From NCBI RefSeq assembly GCF_000340215.1, contig NW_006921534.1, positions 3,719,041-3,783,040 of the forward strand: a stretch of 64,000 nucleotides of DNA, given 5' to 3'. The stretch is from Pseudocercospora fijiensis CIRAD86. Lineage: Eukaryota > Ascomycota > Dothideomycetes > Mycosphaerellales > Mycosphaerellaceae. The notes below the pieces were generated by a model that worked only from the letters and a program-made list of their open reading frames with translations, was not told where the DNA came from and did not search any database. Positions 31,520 through 40,709 of the stretch are shown here, piece after piece. The first letter of the stretch is position 1. Every line of letters starts with the position of its first letter. A program made the translations under genes and the position numbers.

Positions 31520-34500
31520 TCATCGTTCAATGCCTCTAGCCTTATCAAATGTGGCCTCCACTGCATCTCCCAGCGACGTGAGCTTACTCGACAGCGATTC
31601 TTTTAGTATCCTGTCGACTTCCCATCGCCACAGGCAGTTGACCTGACCGAAGCCGCTGACTCCTCCATCCTCGAAAGCCGTCAGGCATATGAAGAGCTTC
31701 TTTCGCAGCTCAGAAGGAGGTACAGGAACGCGGACTCCTTTCATTGCGAGGCCGAAGACCACTTCGGCCCCATAGACAACACGTAGACCTAAGGTGAAGA
31801 CTGTGTCAATTGTGCTCCACCCCAGCGCTCCATCAGGGTGACCCTTTGCTTGCTCAGTCAATGCATCCAAACCTGCAGCAGTCCATTCTCCAAGTCGCGT
31901 TATAGCCGTTTTGGGGATGATGCTCGCGTCCACGCGCTGGACCGCCTGACTCCAAATCCTAGCTTCTTTAGCCTCGTCAATATACAGATTCTGCTTCTCC
32001 TCGGCAAACAACGCAGTATCGGCAGAGGTGGCAGCTTCGAGCTGCTCAGTGACTGGTCTTGTCCCAGCAAGTCCGATGCCGAAGGCACGATACAGTGTCA
32101 CACTGGCCAGCTTGCTACTCGCCTTCCAGCGGCGGAGACAGAAGCCAAGGAGCTTCTGACTCGCCACAATGGGTTCAAAGTCCAGCCTTTGGGCAGGATT
32201 GGTGTGGGCTGCTTCAAGTATCCGACCAGCAATCTGTGCGGCTTGTAGCCGAATATCTTCCTCGTCGTCGTTGAGAAGGTCATATGTAGCGATGCATAAT
32301 CCAAGAAAAGCGTTGTCCAGCTTCTTATCGACAGTCGTGTTCAGAACCAACCATAATCTTCGAATACAGCTAATGGCCTCAGTAGCTGCCTCTCTAGAGT
32401 GGACACCTGTGCCATCGACTGCGGATGCACAGTAATTTGCCCACAAGACGATATCCTGCACTAAATGCTCGTCGGTATTGCTCCTGTGATCCAGATGTAT
32501 CGCAAAAAGTTGCAACCACTGATCAACATACTTCTGGTTACATGCTCTCTCGCTCAATGCGTCCTGCGACCTCAGGGCGATGGCCAGGTCGACATTGCTC
32601 TCGCTCCCGCTACACAGCATCAGTAGTGTCTTTTGCGCCTCGCAAATGAGCTCCACGGGCAACGCGCTGTTGACGATGTGAAAGCACGCATCCACAACAA
32701 CATCCGCAATGGGCGCAGAAGCATCGAGTCGACCTTGAAATGACCTCAAGAAATGGCTGTAGGCATTCTGATCGTGACGAGATAGCTCTTGTGCAAGCCG
32801 GTGATAGGAGAAGATTTCGTCCTTGTTAACTGATTGCTCGATGACCAGGTACTGAGCGAAAAGGCGAGCCCATGATTGGCGAATACTCGCAGAGCCAGGT
32901 GCAGAGCAACAGGCCATCAATTTTTTCTCGAATATTGCAACAGGGCCAGCATGGCTAGCTGCTTGAGACGGACATACCCGAGCCAGCAGACTGCGGTGGT
33001 CGTAGTTCTTGAAAAGCCTTGAGCCGGTGTCACAACAGTCACGCAGTACATCCAAAGCGGCGGCCTTTGAAGTGAAGCTGCTCGATTTTTGATACAATTC
33101 GGCAGCTGCGAAGCCAATTGTGTCTACTTCTTGCGGCATTGAATCGCTCCTGAGGTCTCTAGTCGCTTTGGGATCCTGAATATGGTCGAGCTCCACTCTT
33201 TGGAGTGCATAACCAGCGACGAGGAGTATCCCGTGTACGGCGTTCTCGCCAAGCGTATTACTAGCTGCTGCATCTCCAAGATATTGAGAGACAGCGGATA
33301 TCGTCTCCATCGAGGCGAGTGTCCTGGCTGCTTTGTCTCGAACATGCCAGGAAGACACTCCCGTTAAGGCTTTGACGGCTACTTTCGCCACTTCCAGGCG
33401 CTCCTTTGGAACACGTGCGAGCTGCAGCATTTCTAACGCTGGGAAGACACCTTCATACCTCAGGATTCTATCTTGGAAGGGGGCGTTCAGCAGTCCGATA
33501 ATCACATCGAGCAGCTGCGGATGCTGTTCAACGGAAATTCGCTTGCGTATTTGTGAGTCACCTTCGAGATATGCAGCGCTCGTACCAAGTAAGCGGTCAA
33601 TGACAGCTCGGAAAAGCATTAGTCCACAGTTTCGAATCGCCCACGTATCAGATCTCAACGCATCGGCAGCCAATTGTAAGGCTACGGGGAGATGGCGCTC
33701 CGAGCTTTCGCCAAGATTTGAGTTCTTCAGTACGTCCTTCATACAGTTCATGGCATGGACTTGCGGTAGACTGCCCTCATCTTTAGCATCCACGCTCTGC
33801 CTTGCCACCACCTCAAGGTCAACGAAGGCCTTTGCAATGAGGCGCTCACATCGGTCAGCGATTAAGATGCCGCATAGCAAGGATGGTAGGCCTGCTGAGC
33901 GTCTTGTATTGATGGCCACATTCTTGTGTAGCATATCGATGATTCTGCCATACCAGTTGTCCAGTAAATTAATACCATCACTTTGACGCAGGTCTGTGCA
34001 TCTGTTGCAACAAGCTGTCCACGTCTGGGCCACAGTCGAAAAAGCGCCTCTATGCCTGAGTTCGGATAGTTGTATGAAGCACAGCTCGCTCATTGCTTCA
34101 AGAAGATCGGCTTCGGTCTGCTTTCCTGCAATCAACGAGCTGAGAAGCAGACTAGATTCTTTCAATGCTCTCCAGCAATAACTTAGAGTCTCCTTGGTTG
34201 AGTTTGGCGTTTCTTCGAGTTCTTCTGGAAGGTAGCCTTCCGGCGCATCATCGCACAATATTGGCTTGACGAGCTTCCACACTCTGATGAGGTCAACAAA
34301 GAGCGTCCTTGCTTCACCATTATCCAGGGTAGAGGCGTTGCCAACAACATATCTCAAGCTTGTGAGCAGGCCGTGTAACGGATAGCGTTCCACAGCTGTT
34401 GCGAGATCCCGTTCGGCGATAGCAAGAAGCTTCTCTAGCTTATCAACAAGTGTTGCGAGCTGGCCTTGTTCATCAATGGAATTAGACTGGCCGGCAACAC

Positions 34501-36136
34501 GACTTTTATGTATCAATGCATAGAGATGAGCGACGCCATCTGCCTGGTCAGCTCTGCCTGAAAGGTACATCTTCCTCTCCGCACGCTCGCAGGCCAGATC
34601 ATAGATTCCTGGTAAACCATCTTTCGGAGTCTCCGATGGGTAGAGTCGTAGGATGGAAGCCGCTGTTTGGCGAACATCATCGAATGGGTCAAAAAGCAGG
34701 TCTAGGAGTTGTCTTTGTAAGTCTGGGGTAAGAATTTTGATGTGAAAAGTCCACTTTGTTTCACCTCGTGCAGACTTGGTCCATGATTCGGTGGGAACGG
34801 CGCTGTCAAGCGCAGATCTAGCCATGATGGACAGTCCTTTCAGAGCAGATATGTGTCTCTGGTAGCTGGCAGATGGGCGCAATTCGTGCACAAGGAAGCG
34901 GTGAAGCCATTTCAGAAAGTCTTGATGGATCCTCAGCGCCTGCGTTGCTTCGGCGCTCTCAAGTTTGCTGGTTTGTTGCGAAAGCACCTTTGTGATTGAT
35001 CTCATGCGATCCACGAGTCGCTGCAAAGCGCCAAATACTGCGCCACGGAAATCAGCATCGACGTCAGCGAAGAAGACAGGCAAAGCTCTCTTCAGCAATT
35101 GCAGTGCACGTTGCGACAGCGCACGAGTTGCTGAAGGCGATGTAGTGAGGAGCGAAAGTCCGGTAAGACGAGCTGACCTTGAGCGCTGAAAGACAAGGCC
35201 TTCGATGTATGCGATTGGTAAGAACACGATCGAAGGCGTGCATGCGATCTGGTCGCTGTCCGTTTCGAAGAGTAGGCCTAAATCTTTGCCGGTCTGTAGT
35301 GCAGTATACAGCAAATCATCGGATGTCTTGGCTTGCGAGAGAACGACGAGCTCGAAGCGGCCAGTGACGGCGGTGAGTCCTTGACACTTGAGGAAAGCCA
35401 CAAAATCTTCGAATCTGCGCTTGAATAGTACAGGGAAAAGGTGAGCTCGCAGATCGTCGGAATGGACAGTAGCGTGGCGACAGACGTCTTGCAGAGGCTC
35501 CAGCCAGATCAAAGCAGGGCATCCGGATTCCTGATTCCTGGAATCGGCGTGGTCAGCATCTTCGAGTTTGTCGAGCACCGCCGAAACGGTCGTCGCGATT
35601 GTTGATCCAAAGTCGCCCCTTCCGAGCCATGCGAGAACCGTGCGCAACAGGACCTGTGCATGGTCTCTCTCGGGGTGTGACTGCGAGGGTACATATCCGA
35701 GCACCGAAGCGATGGGAATGACTTCTTTCAGCAGGAGATTGCTGAGGAGCTGTGCGCTCGCTTTGGCCCGAGCCGGATCGTCGTCGGCGTGAAGAGAGCG
35801 AAGAAGACGGCGAACAGCATGGCCGGCGAGCACAGCCACGTCCCGATTGCCCGTTGCAAGACCCTTTTTCAAGGCATTCGTAAGCGTGGTCACGAGCTGC
35901 CTGGAGGACTTGGGTCGTGCCGTGTCTGCGTGGTCGAGGTACAGGCCAAGAGACCGATTCCAGATGCCAAGACTCCAGCACGAATTGCTGATGGCGGGCA
36001 GGTCTGACTCCAAGCTTCGGTCCACGAGCGAGCAGAGCGTGTTCCATGCGGCCACTCGATGAGAAGTGCTCAGGGCCGTGCAGCTGCTTGTGGCGAAGAC
36101 ATCTTGCAGGAGATTTTCGAATGCTCTACTTGCCCA
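31520..36136 (-). CDS. TRM732: THADA/Trm732-like HEAT-repeat protein (DUF2428)
   Basis: A single uninterrupted frame of about 1540 codons runs from the TGA at 36137-36139 to the stop at 31520. It is an all-helical HEAT-type protein; the segment NTRRSAGLPSLLCGIL is the diagnostic DUF2428 signature of THADA and yeast Trm732, which partners Trm7 for 2'-O-methylation of tRNA position 32. Its length matches the family (1400-1900 residues). The N-terminus is unsolved: the first methionine codon inside the open frame lies about 380 codons in, while an in-frame ATG at 36146-36148 is separated by one TGA (ATG GCG CGC TGA TGG). Protein-like sequence (ASRAFENLLQDVFATS) continues up to that TGA, so an upstream exon, a nonsense change or a base error must be involved. 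Confidence 0.8.
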   Translation of the reverse strand, partial: WASRAFENLLQDVFATSSCTALSTSHRVAAWNTLCSLVDRSLESDLPAISNSCWSLGIWNRSLGLYLDHADTARPKSSRQLVTTLTNALKKGLATGNRDVAVLAGHAVRRLLRSLHADDDPARAKASAQLLSNLLLKEVIPIASVLGYVPSQSHPERDHAQVLLRTVLAWLGRGDFGSTIATTVSAVLDKLEDADHADSRNQESGCPALIWLEPLQDVCRHATVHSDDLRAHLFPVLFKRRFEDFVAFLKCQGLTAVTGRFELVVLSQAKTSDDLLYTALQTGKDLGLLFETDSDQIACTPSIVFLPIAYIEGLVFQRSRSARLTGLSLLTTSPSATRALSQRALQLLKRALPVFFADVDADFRGAVFGALQRLVDRMRSITKVLSQQTSKLESAEATQALRIHQDFLKWLHRFLVHELRPSASYQRHISALKGLSIMARSALDSAVPTESWTKSARGETKWTFHIKILTPDLQRQLLDLLFDPFDDVRQTAASILRLYPSETPKDGLPGIYDLACERAERKMYLSGRADQADGVAHLYALIHKSRVAGQSNSIDEQGQLATLVDKLEKLLAIAERDLATAVERYPLHGLLTSLRYVVGNASTLDNGEARTLFVDLIRVWKLVKPILCDDAPEGYLPEELEETPNSTKETLSYCWRALKESSLLLSSLIAGKQTEADLLEAMSELCFIQLSELRHRGAFSTVAQTWTACCNRCTDLRQSDGINLLDNWYGRIIDMLHKNVAINTRRSAGLPSLLCGILIADRCERLIAKAFVDLEVVARQSVDAKDEGSLPQVHAMNCMKDVLKNSNLGESSERHLPVALQLAADALRSDTWAIRNCGLMLFRAVIDRLLGTSAAYLEGDSQIRKRISVEQHPQLLDVIIGLLNAPFQDRILRYEGVFPALEMLQLARVPKERLEVAKVAVKALTGVSSWHVRDKAARTLASMETISAVSQYLGDAAASNTLGENAVHGILLVAGYALQRVELDHIQDPKATRDLRSDSMPQEVDTIGFAAAELYQKSSSFTSKAAALDVLRDCCDTGSRLFKNYDHRSLLARVCPSQAASHAGPVAIFEKKLMACCSAPGSASIRQSWARLFAQYLVIEQSVNKDEIFSYHRLAQELSRHDQNAYSHFLRSFQGRLDASAPIADVVVDACFHIVNSALPVELICEAQKTLLMLCSGSESNVDLAIALRSQDALSERACNQKYVDQWLQLFAIHLDHRSNTDEHLVQDIVLWANYCASAVDGTGVHSREAATEAISCIRRLWLVLNTTVDKKLDNAFLGLCIATYDLLNDDEEDIRLQAAQIAGRILEAAHTNPAQRLDFEPIVASQKLLGFCLRRWKASSKLASVTLYRAFGIGLAGTRPVTEQLEAATSADTALFAEEKQNLYIDEAKEARIWSQAVQRVDASIIPKTAITRLGEWTAAGLDALTEQAKGHPDGALGWSTIDTVFTLGLRVVYGAEVVFGLAMKGVRVPVPPSELRKKLFICLTAFEDGGVSGFGQVNCLWRWEVDRILKESLSSKLTSLGDAVEATFDKARGIER

Positions 36137-36148
36137 TCAGCGCGCCAT

Positions 36149-36575
36149 TTGCGCATGGGAGCCATGTTTTCTGTCATGCCATCGATGCGTGCATTTCTTA
36201 CTTGATCTGATGCTCACGAGAAGACGCGTGTGCGGTCGCCGAGCGCGTCGGCACGTAATCGCGTATCGATCGGGACACGTGACGAAGGCGGTCTTCGTCG
36301 AGCACACGCTCATGGCTGTTCATGGCGGACCGTTCGCATCGATGTGACTGGTCTTGAACGCGTAGGTGCAGGTGCGGTGCGCATGGAAGCTGTGCATTTT
36401 CTCGATGCACGCACGCTTCGGCGAAACTTCGGCACCTCGGATCCGATCGTCTTTTTTTTGACACGCCGCTCACCATCACCGTCACCGCAGAGTCTCCTCT
36501 CCTGCATCATCGCCGCCGCCGCCGCCCATCGCCAGCCGCATCGTGTCTGATCGGAGCGCTCACGAACTCGCCAAC
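36149..36575. promoter_or_regulatory. Divergent region between the THADA-like and TIM23 genes
   Basis: About 430 nt between outward-facing genes. It contains a T8 tract at 36451-36458 and a GCC/CGC-rich run just before the TIM23 ATG. Any missing first exon of the THADA-like gene would have to lie here. Confidence 0.45.
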
Positions 36576-37314
36576 ATGGGTGTCTGGGACGTGTTCACCG
36601 GCAAATCGACACACAGCGCATCGCCGGCGCCCACCGACAGCTACCACGATGCCGCCGGCAACCAGATCCAGCAAATACAGCCAACCTTTAGCACTCCGAC
36701 CGCAGAAGACGTCGGCTCTTTCATCACACCCGGCGCATTCGATCCATCGTCTCTCCACCCGCTAGCCGGCCTCAACAAGGACACGCTCGACTACCTCACG
36801 CTAGACGACGATGTCCTTTCCGATCTGCCCGGTAGCAAGTCATTACTACCATCACGAGGATGGTCGGACGATCTCTGCTATGGTACCGGTGTCACATATC
36901 TCACAGCCTTGACGATAGGGGGCGCATGGGGCTTGGCAGAAGGTCTCAGCAGAGTGCCAGCAGCAGCGCCTCCGAAACTGAAGCTGAACTCCGCCCTGAA
37001 CGCCATTACAAGGAGAGGGCCATTTTTGGGCAACTCTGCTGGAGTGGTTGCCATGATGTACAATGGCATAAACAGCACGATCGGGTACTACAGAGGGAAA
37101 CACGACGCACTGAACAGCGTCGCAGCAGGTGGAATCAGCGGAATGATCTTTAAGAGCTCAAGAGGCGTGCGGCCTATGGCTATATCTGGCGGCATTGTAG
37201 CATCGCTCGCCGGCACGTGGGCAGTAAGTGTTCATCGGCGCTCACCTGTATGGAATCGGCTAACAATCTTCTCTACAGATCGTGCGAAAAGCGTTCCTCG
37301 ACGGAGAATCATGA
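36576..37314 (+). CDS. TIM23: Mitochondrial inner-membrane translocase subunit Tim23
   Basis: Two exons, 36576-37223 and 37279-37314, 227 residues. The N-terminal ~95 residues are polar (intermembrane-space domain); then come four hydrophobic segments of the Tim17/Tim22/Tim23 fold: CYGTGVTYLTALTIGGAWGL, NSAGVVAMMYNGINSTIGYY, NSVAAGGISGMIF and ISGGIVASLAGTWA. The PRAT-type signature around GNSAGVV...YR is present. The short second exon adds IVRKAFLDGES after a 55-nt GTAAGT...ACAG intron; reading through instead gives a longer, unrelated tail. Tim23 forms the presequence channel with Tim17. Confidence 0.92.
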
Positions 37315-37656
37315 GAAGGGTGTGATAATAATGTAAGATGATACAAGCTATGTATGAGGCAAGAGCGGGGCGTCTGATAGGTTGGTTTTGGAAGGTTGTA
37401 CTTGCTACATCACGGCGGGCGCGCAGCTGCTCAGCACACGGATAGAGGCTTCCAGGCATAGCGACGGCGCATCACCTTCTCATCTCCACTGCATGGCATT
37501 GTCTAGGCCTTCAATGTCTATTTGAGGCTCGCGGTAGCATTCTCAAGCGACAAAAGAGCATTATTTGTACATTACAAACGCAGCATTTTGCCTACAGCAC
37601 TTAGCCCATTTCAACGACATTCGACAACATCGCTTCATCCGCGCCTCTCTCAGACC
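37315..37656. other. Intergenic region, nothing recognised
   Basis: Short spacer between TIM23 and the repeat-protein locus. No feature beyond possible flanking regulatory sequence is seen. Confidence 0.45.
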
Positions 37657-37911
37657 ATGGAGCCGCTGCAGGTTGTGTTCATCGCAATGAGTCGCCTCAG
37701 CCCTACAGACTTCGCAGATGCTTTTCTATCACGCCAGTCGTCACGAGCTGCTCACGACAATGATATTCGCATCTTTACACCACCGCTGCGTCCCACGAGC
37801 ACCTGGACTCATCCAGCAGCGCCTGATCACTCGTCCGCATGGAGCGATTTCGGAAAAGAGTCTGAGCCCTAGAAAGGTGCAGCATTCATCGGCCAAACGG
37901 CGTGTTGCATC

Positions 37912-39156
37912 ATGAAAACTCCCACGAATCAGCTTTGGTATCCGACTGGCACAATTGACTACACCGACGAGAAAGTGTTGCCAGAGCCCTTGAGCTATCA
38001 TGAAATCGAGCAGCTAGTCCTTGAGGCTACCAATTTTGAGCCATCGACCACGGAGTCAGATCGCTTGTCAGACGAACATAACAGCGTCTTTACGCCACCC
38101 AGCCCTCAAGGTAGCACTAAGCCATTGATCACAGCGTCTGGTTGCTCGGCAGACGAAAGGCATGGAGATGTTATAGCAGCCTGCCAAAAGGGTGGTGATG
38201 AGCCATCGATCATAGAGTTGAGTCGCTCGTCATGCAAAGGCCGCAGCGCTCTTCGCCAAATGCGTAGTGCTAAGCCATTGATCACGGAGTCGGATCGCTC
38301 AGCAGACGAAAGGGACGGAGATTGTATGGCAGCCTGCCAAAAGGGGATCATGGGGTCGAATCGCTCGACATACAAAAGTTTTTCAACACCCTGCCAACTG
38401 AGTAGTGCTAAGCCATTGATCATTGGGCGGGATCGCTTCTCAGACGAGAGGTACAGCGTCGCTGGGTCACCTAGACCCGAGGACTGTGCTGAGCCATTGT
38501 TCATGGAGTCGGATCGCTCGTTAGACAGACAGTGCGACATCGTTGTGCCACCCAACCCCGAGGGTTCTGCATATGCACTCTCCATCTCTCATCATTCCAT
38601 AAAGTGCTCTGGGATTAGCGACAGTTCGAGCGATCCAAGCGCTGCCGAACCAACAGAGCCCACTTTCCCGGAACCAGTTCATTTAAAACCCAAATGCTTG
38701 CGATCGGCGTCGACTATCTCACTATACTCACTTCAAGGCGATGCCGACCGATGCAATCGCTTCGACCGCTCTCCTTCTCGCAAATCAGTTGCTCGTCCAC
38801 CAACGCCACGCTCCAAATTACGTCTTCCAATTCCAGAAATCCCCGAAGAGGTTGTGGTGGCTGCTCTCAGCAATGTCATCGGTCCACCAGCTCCTGCAAA
38901 GCACCCACCACTTACCGACGACATCCCGCTCGTGGAACTGAAAACGTCGGCGCCCTTTGTCGACCTCGAGTTACACCTCCAGCACCGCAAACAAAGACTG
39001 AAGGATGCAAAGGCAGTGTTTGCCATGCCAGGAGGTGGTGGATCATCGGACGGTGGAAGCAATGGCAGTGGCGAGGCGAGGACAGGGTTCAGCTATTTGG
39101 ATAATGGGACCGGGAATGTACCAGCCAAGTTCTCGTGCGGGCATGCTATATGCTAG
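37912..39156 (+). CDS. Tandem-repeat protein of unknown function
   Basis: Single exon, 414 residues. Residues ~35-235 are about seven imperfect copies of a ~26-residue unit with the core AKPLITESDRSADER, often followed by a Cys-Gln-Lys-Gly or Pro-rich spacer. The rest is Pro/Ser-rich (ARPPTPRSKLRLPIPEIPEE), with a charged helix (LELHLQHRKQRLKDAKAV) and a Gly/Ser tail ending in CGHAIC. No signal peptide or membrane helix is seen and no family is recognised. The same frame is open upstream from an ATG at 37657 apart from one TAG (37870-37872), and that upstream part contains a repeat-like SRAAHDNDIRIFTPP stretch, so the original protein may have been ~500 residues. Confidence 0.55.
   Translation: MKTPTNQLWYPTGTIDYTDEKVLPEPLSYHEIEQLVLEATNFEPSTTESDRLSDEHNSVFTPPSPQGSTKPLITASGCSADERHGDVIAACQKGGDEPSIIELSRSSCKGRSALRQMRSAKPLITESDRSADERDGDCMAACQKGIMGSNRSTYKSFSTPCQLSSAKPLIIGRDRFSDERYSVAGSPRPEDCAEPLFMESDRSLDRQCDIVVPPNPEGSAYALSISHHSIKCSGISDSSSDPSAAEPTEPTFPEPVHLKPKCLRSASTISLYSLQGDADRCNRFDRSPSRKSVARPPTPRSKLRLPIPEIPEEVVVAALSNVIGPPAPAKHPPLTDDIPLVELKTSAPFVDLELHLQHRKQRLKDAKAVFAMPGGGGSSDGGSNGSGEARTGFSYLDNGTGNVPAKFSCGHAIC
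37950..38590 (+). repeat. Imperfect coding tandem repeat, unit ~78 bp, about seven copies
   Basis: The clearest shared DNA core is gctaagccattgatcacgga, followed by tcggatcgctc and agacgaaagg. Copies near 38100, 38270, 38405 and 38490 are the closest; others have drifted. Half-units are present, so copy counting is approximate. Confidence 0.7.
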
Positions 39157-40709
39157 AAGCGCTTCTGGCCCGCTTTCAAGGGTGTGATTTGCAGCACCAT
39201 GGACTCAGATAGGGTGACTCAGTGGTGGGAGAGGTATCACTAGCAAGGCAGTAGTGAAGAACACGGGAAGATAGCAAATCGGTCATTGATAGGTAGCTAG
39301 GACAAGAGTTCCCGAACTTCCTGCTCAGAACTATGGTCTGATATCTTCTAAAGAAGTCGTCCATGACAAGCCAAACCTTGTCATCGTCTGCAGCCTAGTC
39401 AGTAATGTTCTTGAATTGAGAGTGCCTCGACTGTCCCATATTTCGACCTACCTCTGTCGGAGGCATCCACGAGAATGCCGCTTGATTCTCGCCCACTTGG
39501 GTCGAGAACAGTGCTTTTGGCGTGTGCGCTTCGGCCACTCTGACCCACGTGTCATTCCCAGCTGCCGGCCCAGCTGCCGCATGTCGCCTCCGCCTCGATT
39601 CATTTCCTTTGAATGAACTCGTTGATGAAAGCTCTTGGTACTTGCTTTCGGCTTGCCCTCAACCCATCTGGACTTCGGACCTCTCTCCAGTCTCGACAGG
39701 CGAAGGGAGGCTTCTTGGGAACCCACAGTTCGAATGTGGCTCCAATGGAGGTTTAAAGCGTTGCTACTTCATCACAGTCAGATTTTGTGACCTTCTTGTG
39801 TCATAACAGCCTAGCAGCATTCAAGGTCCCCCAAACAATCAATGTGCAGCCAACTCTCGAAGTCCTTCGAGGGGTTCCATCCGATGAGGCAGAACCTGAT
39901 CGCATCGGAGGCGAGTCTAATGGAGACGTGATACTTGGTGTTTGTTGTATTTGTGCTGAATCTTCGCGACATACCTTCAGAGCCCGTAGAAGGTATTCTC
40001 GTAGGTCTTTCGCCAAATCCAAATGTTCCCATCCCTAACATCTGGCCGGCTCTTTGGGCTCCGAGACTTCTCGAGTCAGTGACTCTGCGTTGCGGCCGGT
40101 CAATGATTTCGACACCCGATGATCTCCTACCTGACCTTGAAAGCAGCATCTAGAAGGGGGGCCGTTTGCTGACTCTGCCCGCTTACGGTTCATAAGCCGA
40201 AAGACCCCCGGCCCGCTCGTTCATCAAAGCATCAGAGTCCGTGTGTACTGTATGAGAGAAAGGGAATTTTTTCTGAGATGTTGTTCTTTCTTAGTGGTTG
40301 GTGAGGAAGAGCAGGAATCCACAGGATCTGAGCACCTGGTTGGCGCGGATTCAATCGCGGCCGGCCCGTGGATCTGGCATCCTGGTACAAGGGAGCAGCG
40401 GTGCAATCACTCATGACATCGATTCGATTTGTTGATCCATATCCATTGAAATCGCATCCCATTGTATGTCGCTACAGGAAAGACGCTATGATCGATACCA
40501 TTAAGTCATGCTCATACGTTCTGTTGGTCGCCAATTATGCAAAAGTGTTTTGCTTTTCCCGTCAATCCAATGCGCCATGCTCATTGCCGAACGCCAGCCA
40601 CCATCCATGCTCTCTCTCAACACGTACGAGAGAAGTGAAGGAAAGGAAAGAATCTAATGTATAACCACCCCGTCGGTCATCGTGAATCATGAACGCTTTG
40701 TATAAGGTT
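39157..40709. other. 1.55-kb gap with no supported gene
   Basis: Open frames of 60-112 codons occur on both strands (for example 39522-39806 plus and 39811-40149 minus) but none shows a domain, a consistent splice pattern or a dominant frame. Composition is normal, so it is not RIP-mutated repeat DNA. It may hold decayed gene remains. Confidence 0.4.

Noticed and set aside
36129..36160. A 27-nt intron (GTAGAG...CAAG) to rescue the THADA-like start
   Set aside because: Far shorter than any other intron here (46-114 nt) and with no branch site, so I did not use it.
39522..40153. A multi-exon gene spanning the plus-strand ORFs of the 39.2-40.7 kb gap
   Set aside because: No combination of GT...AG junctions gave one continuous, domain-like frame; the minus-strand ORF at 39811-40149 competes equally.
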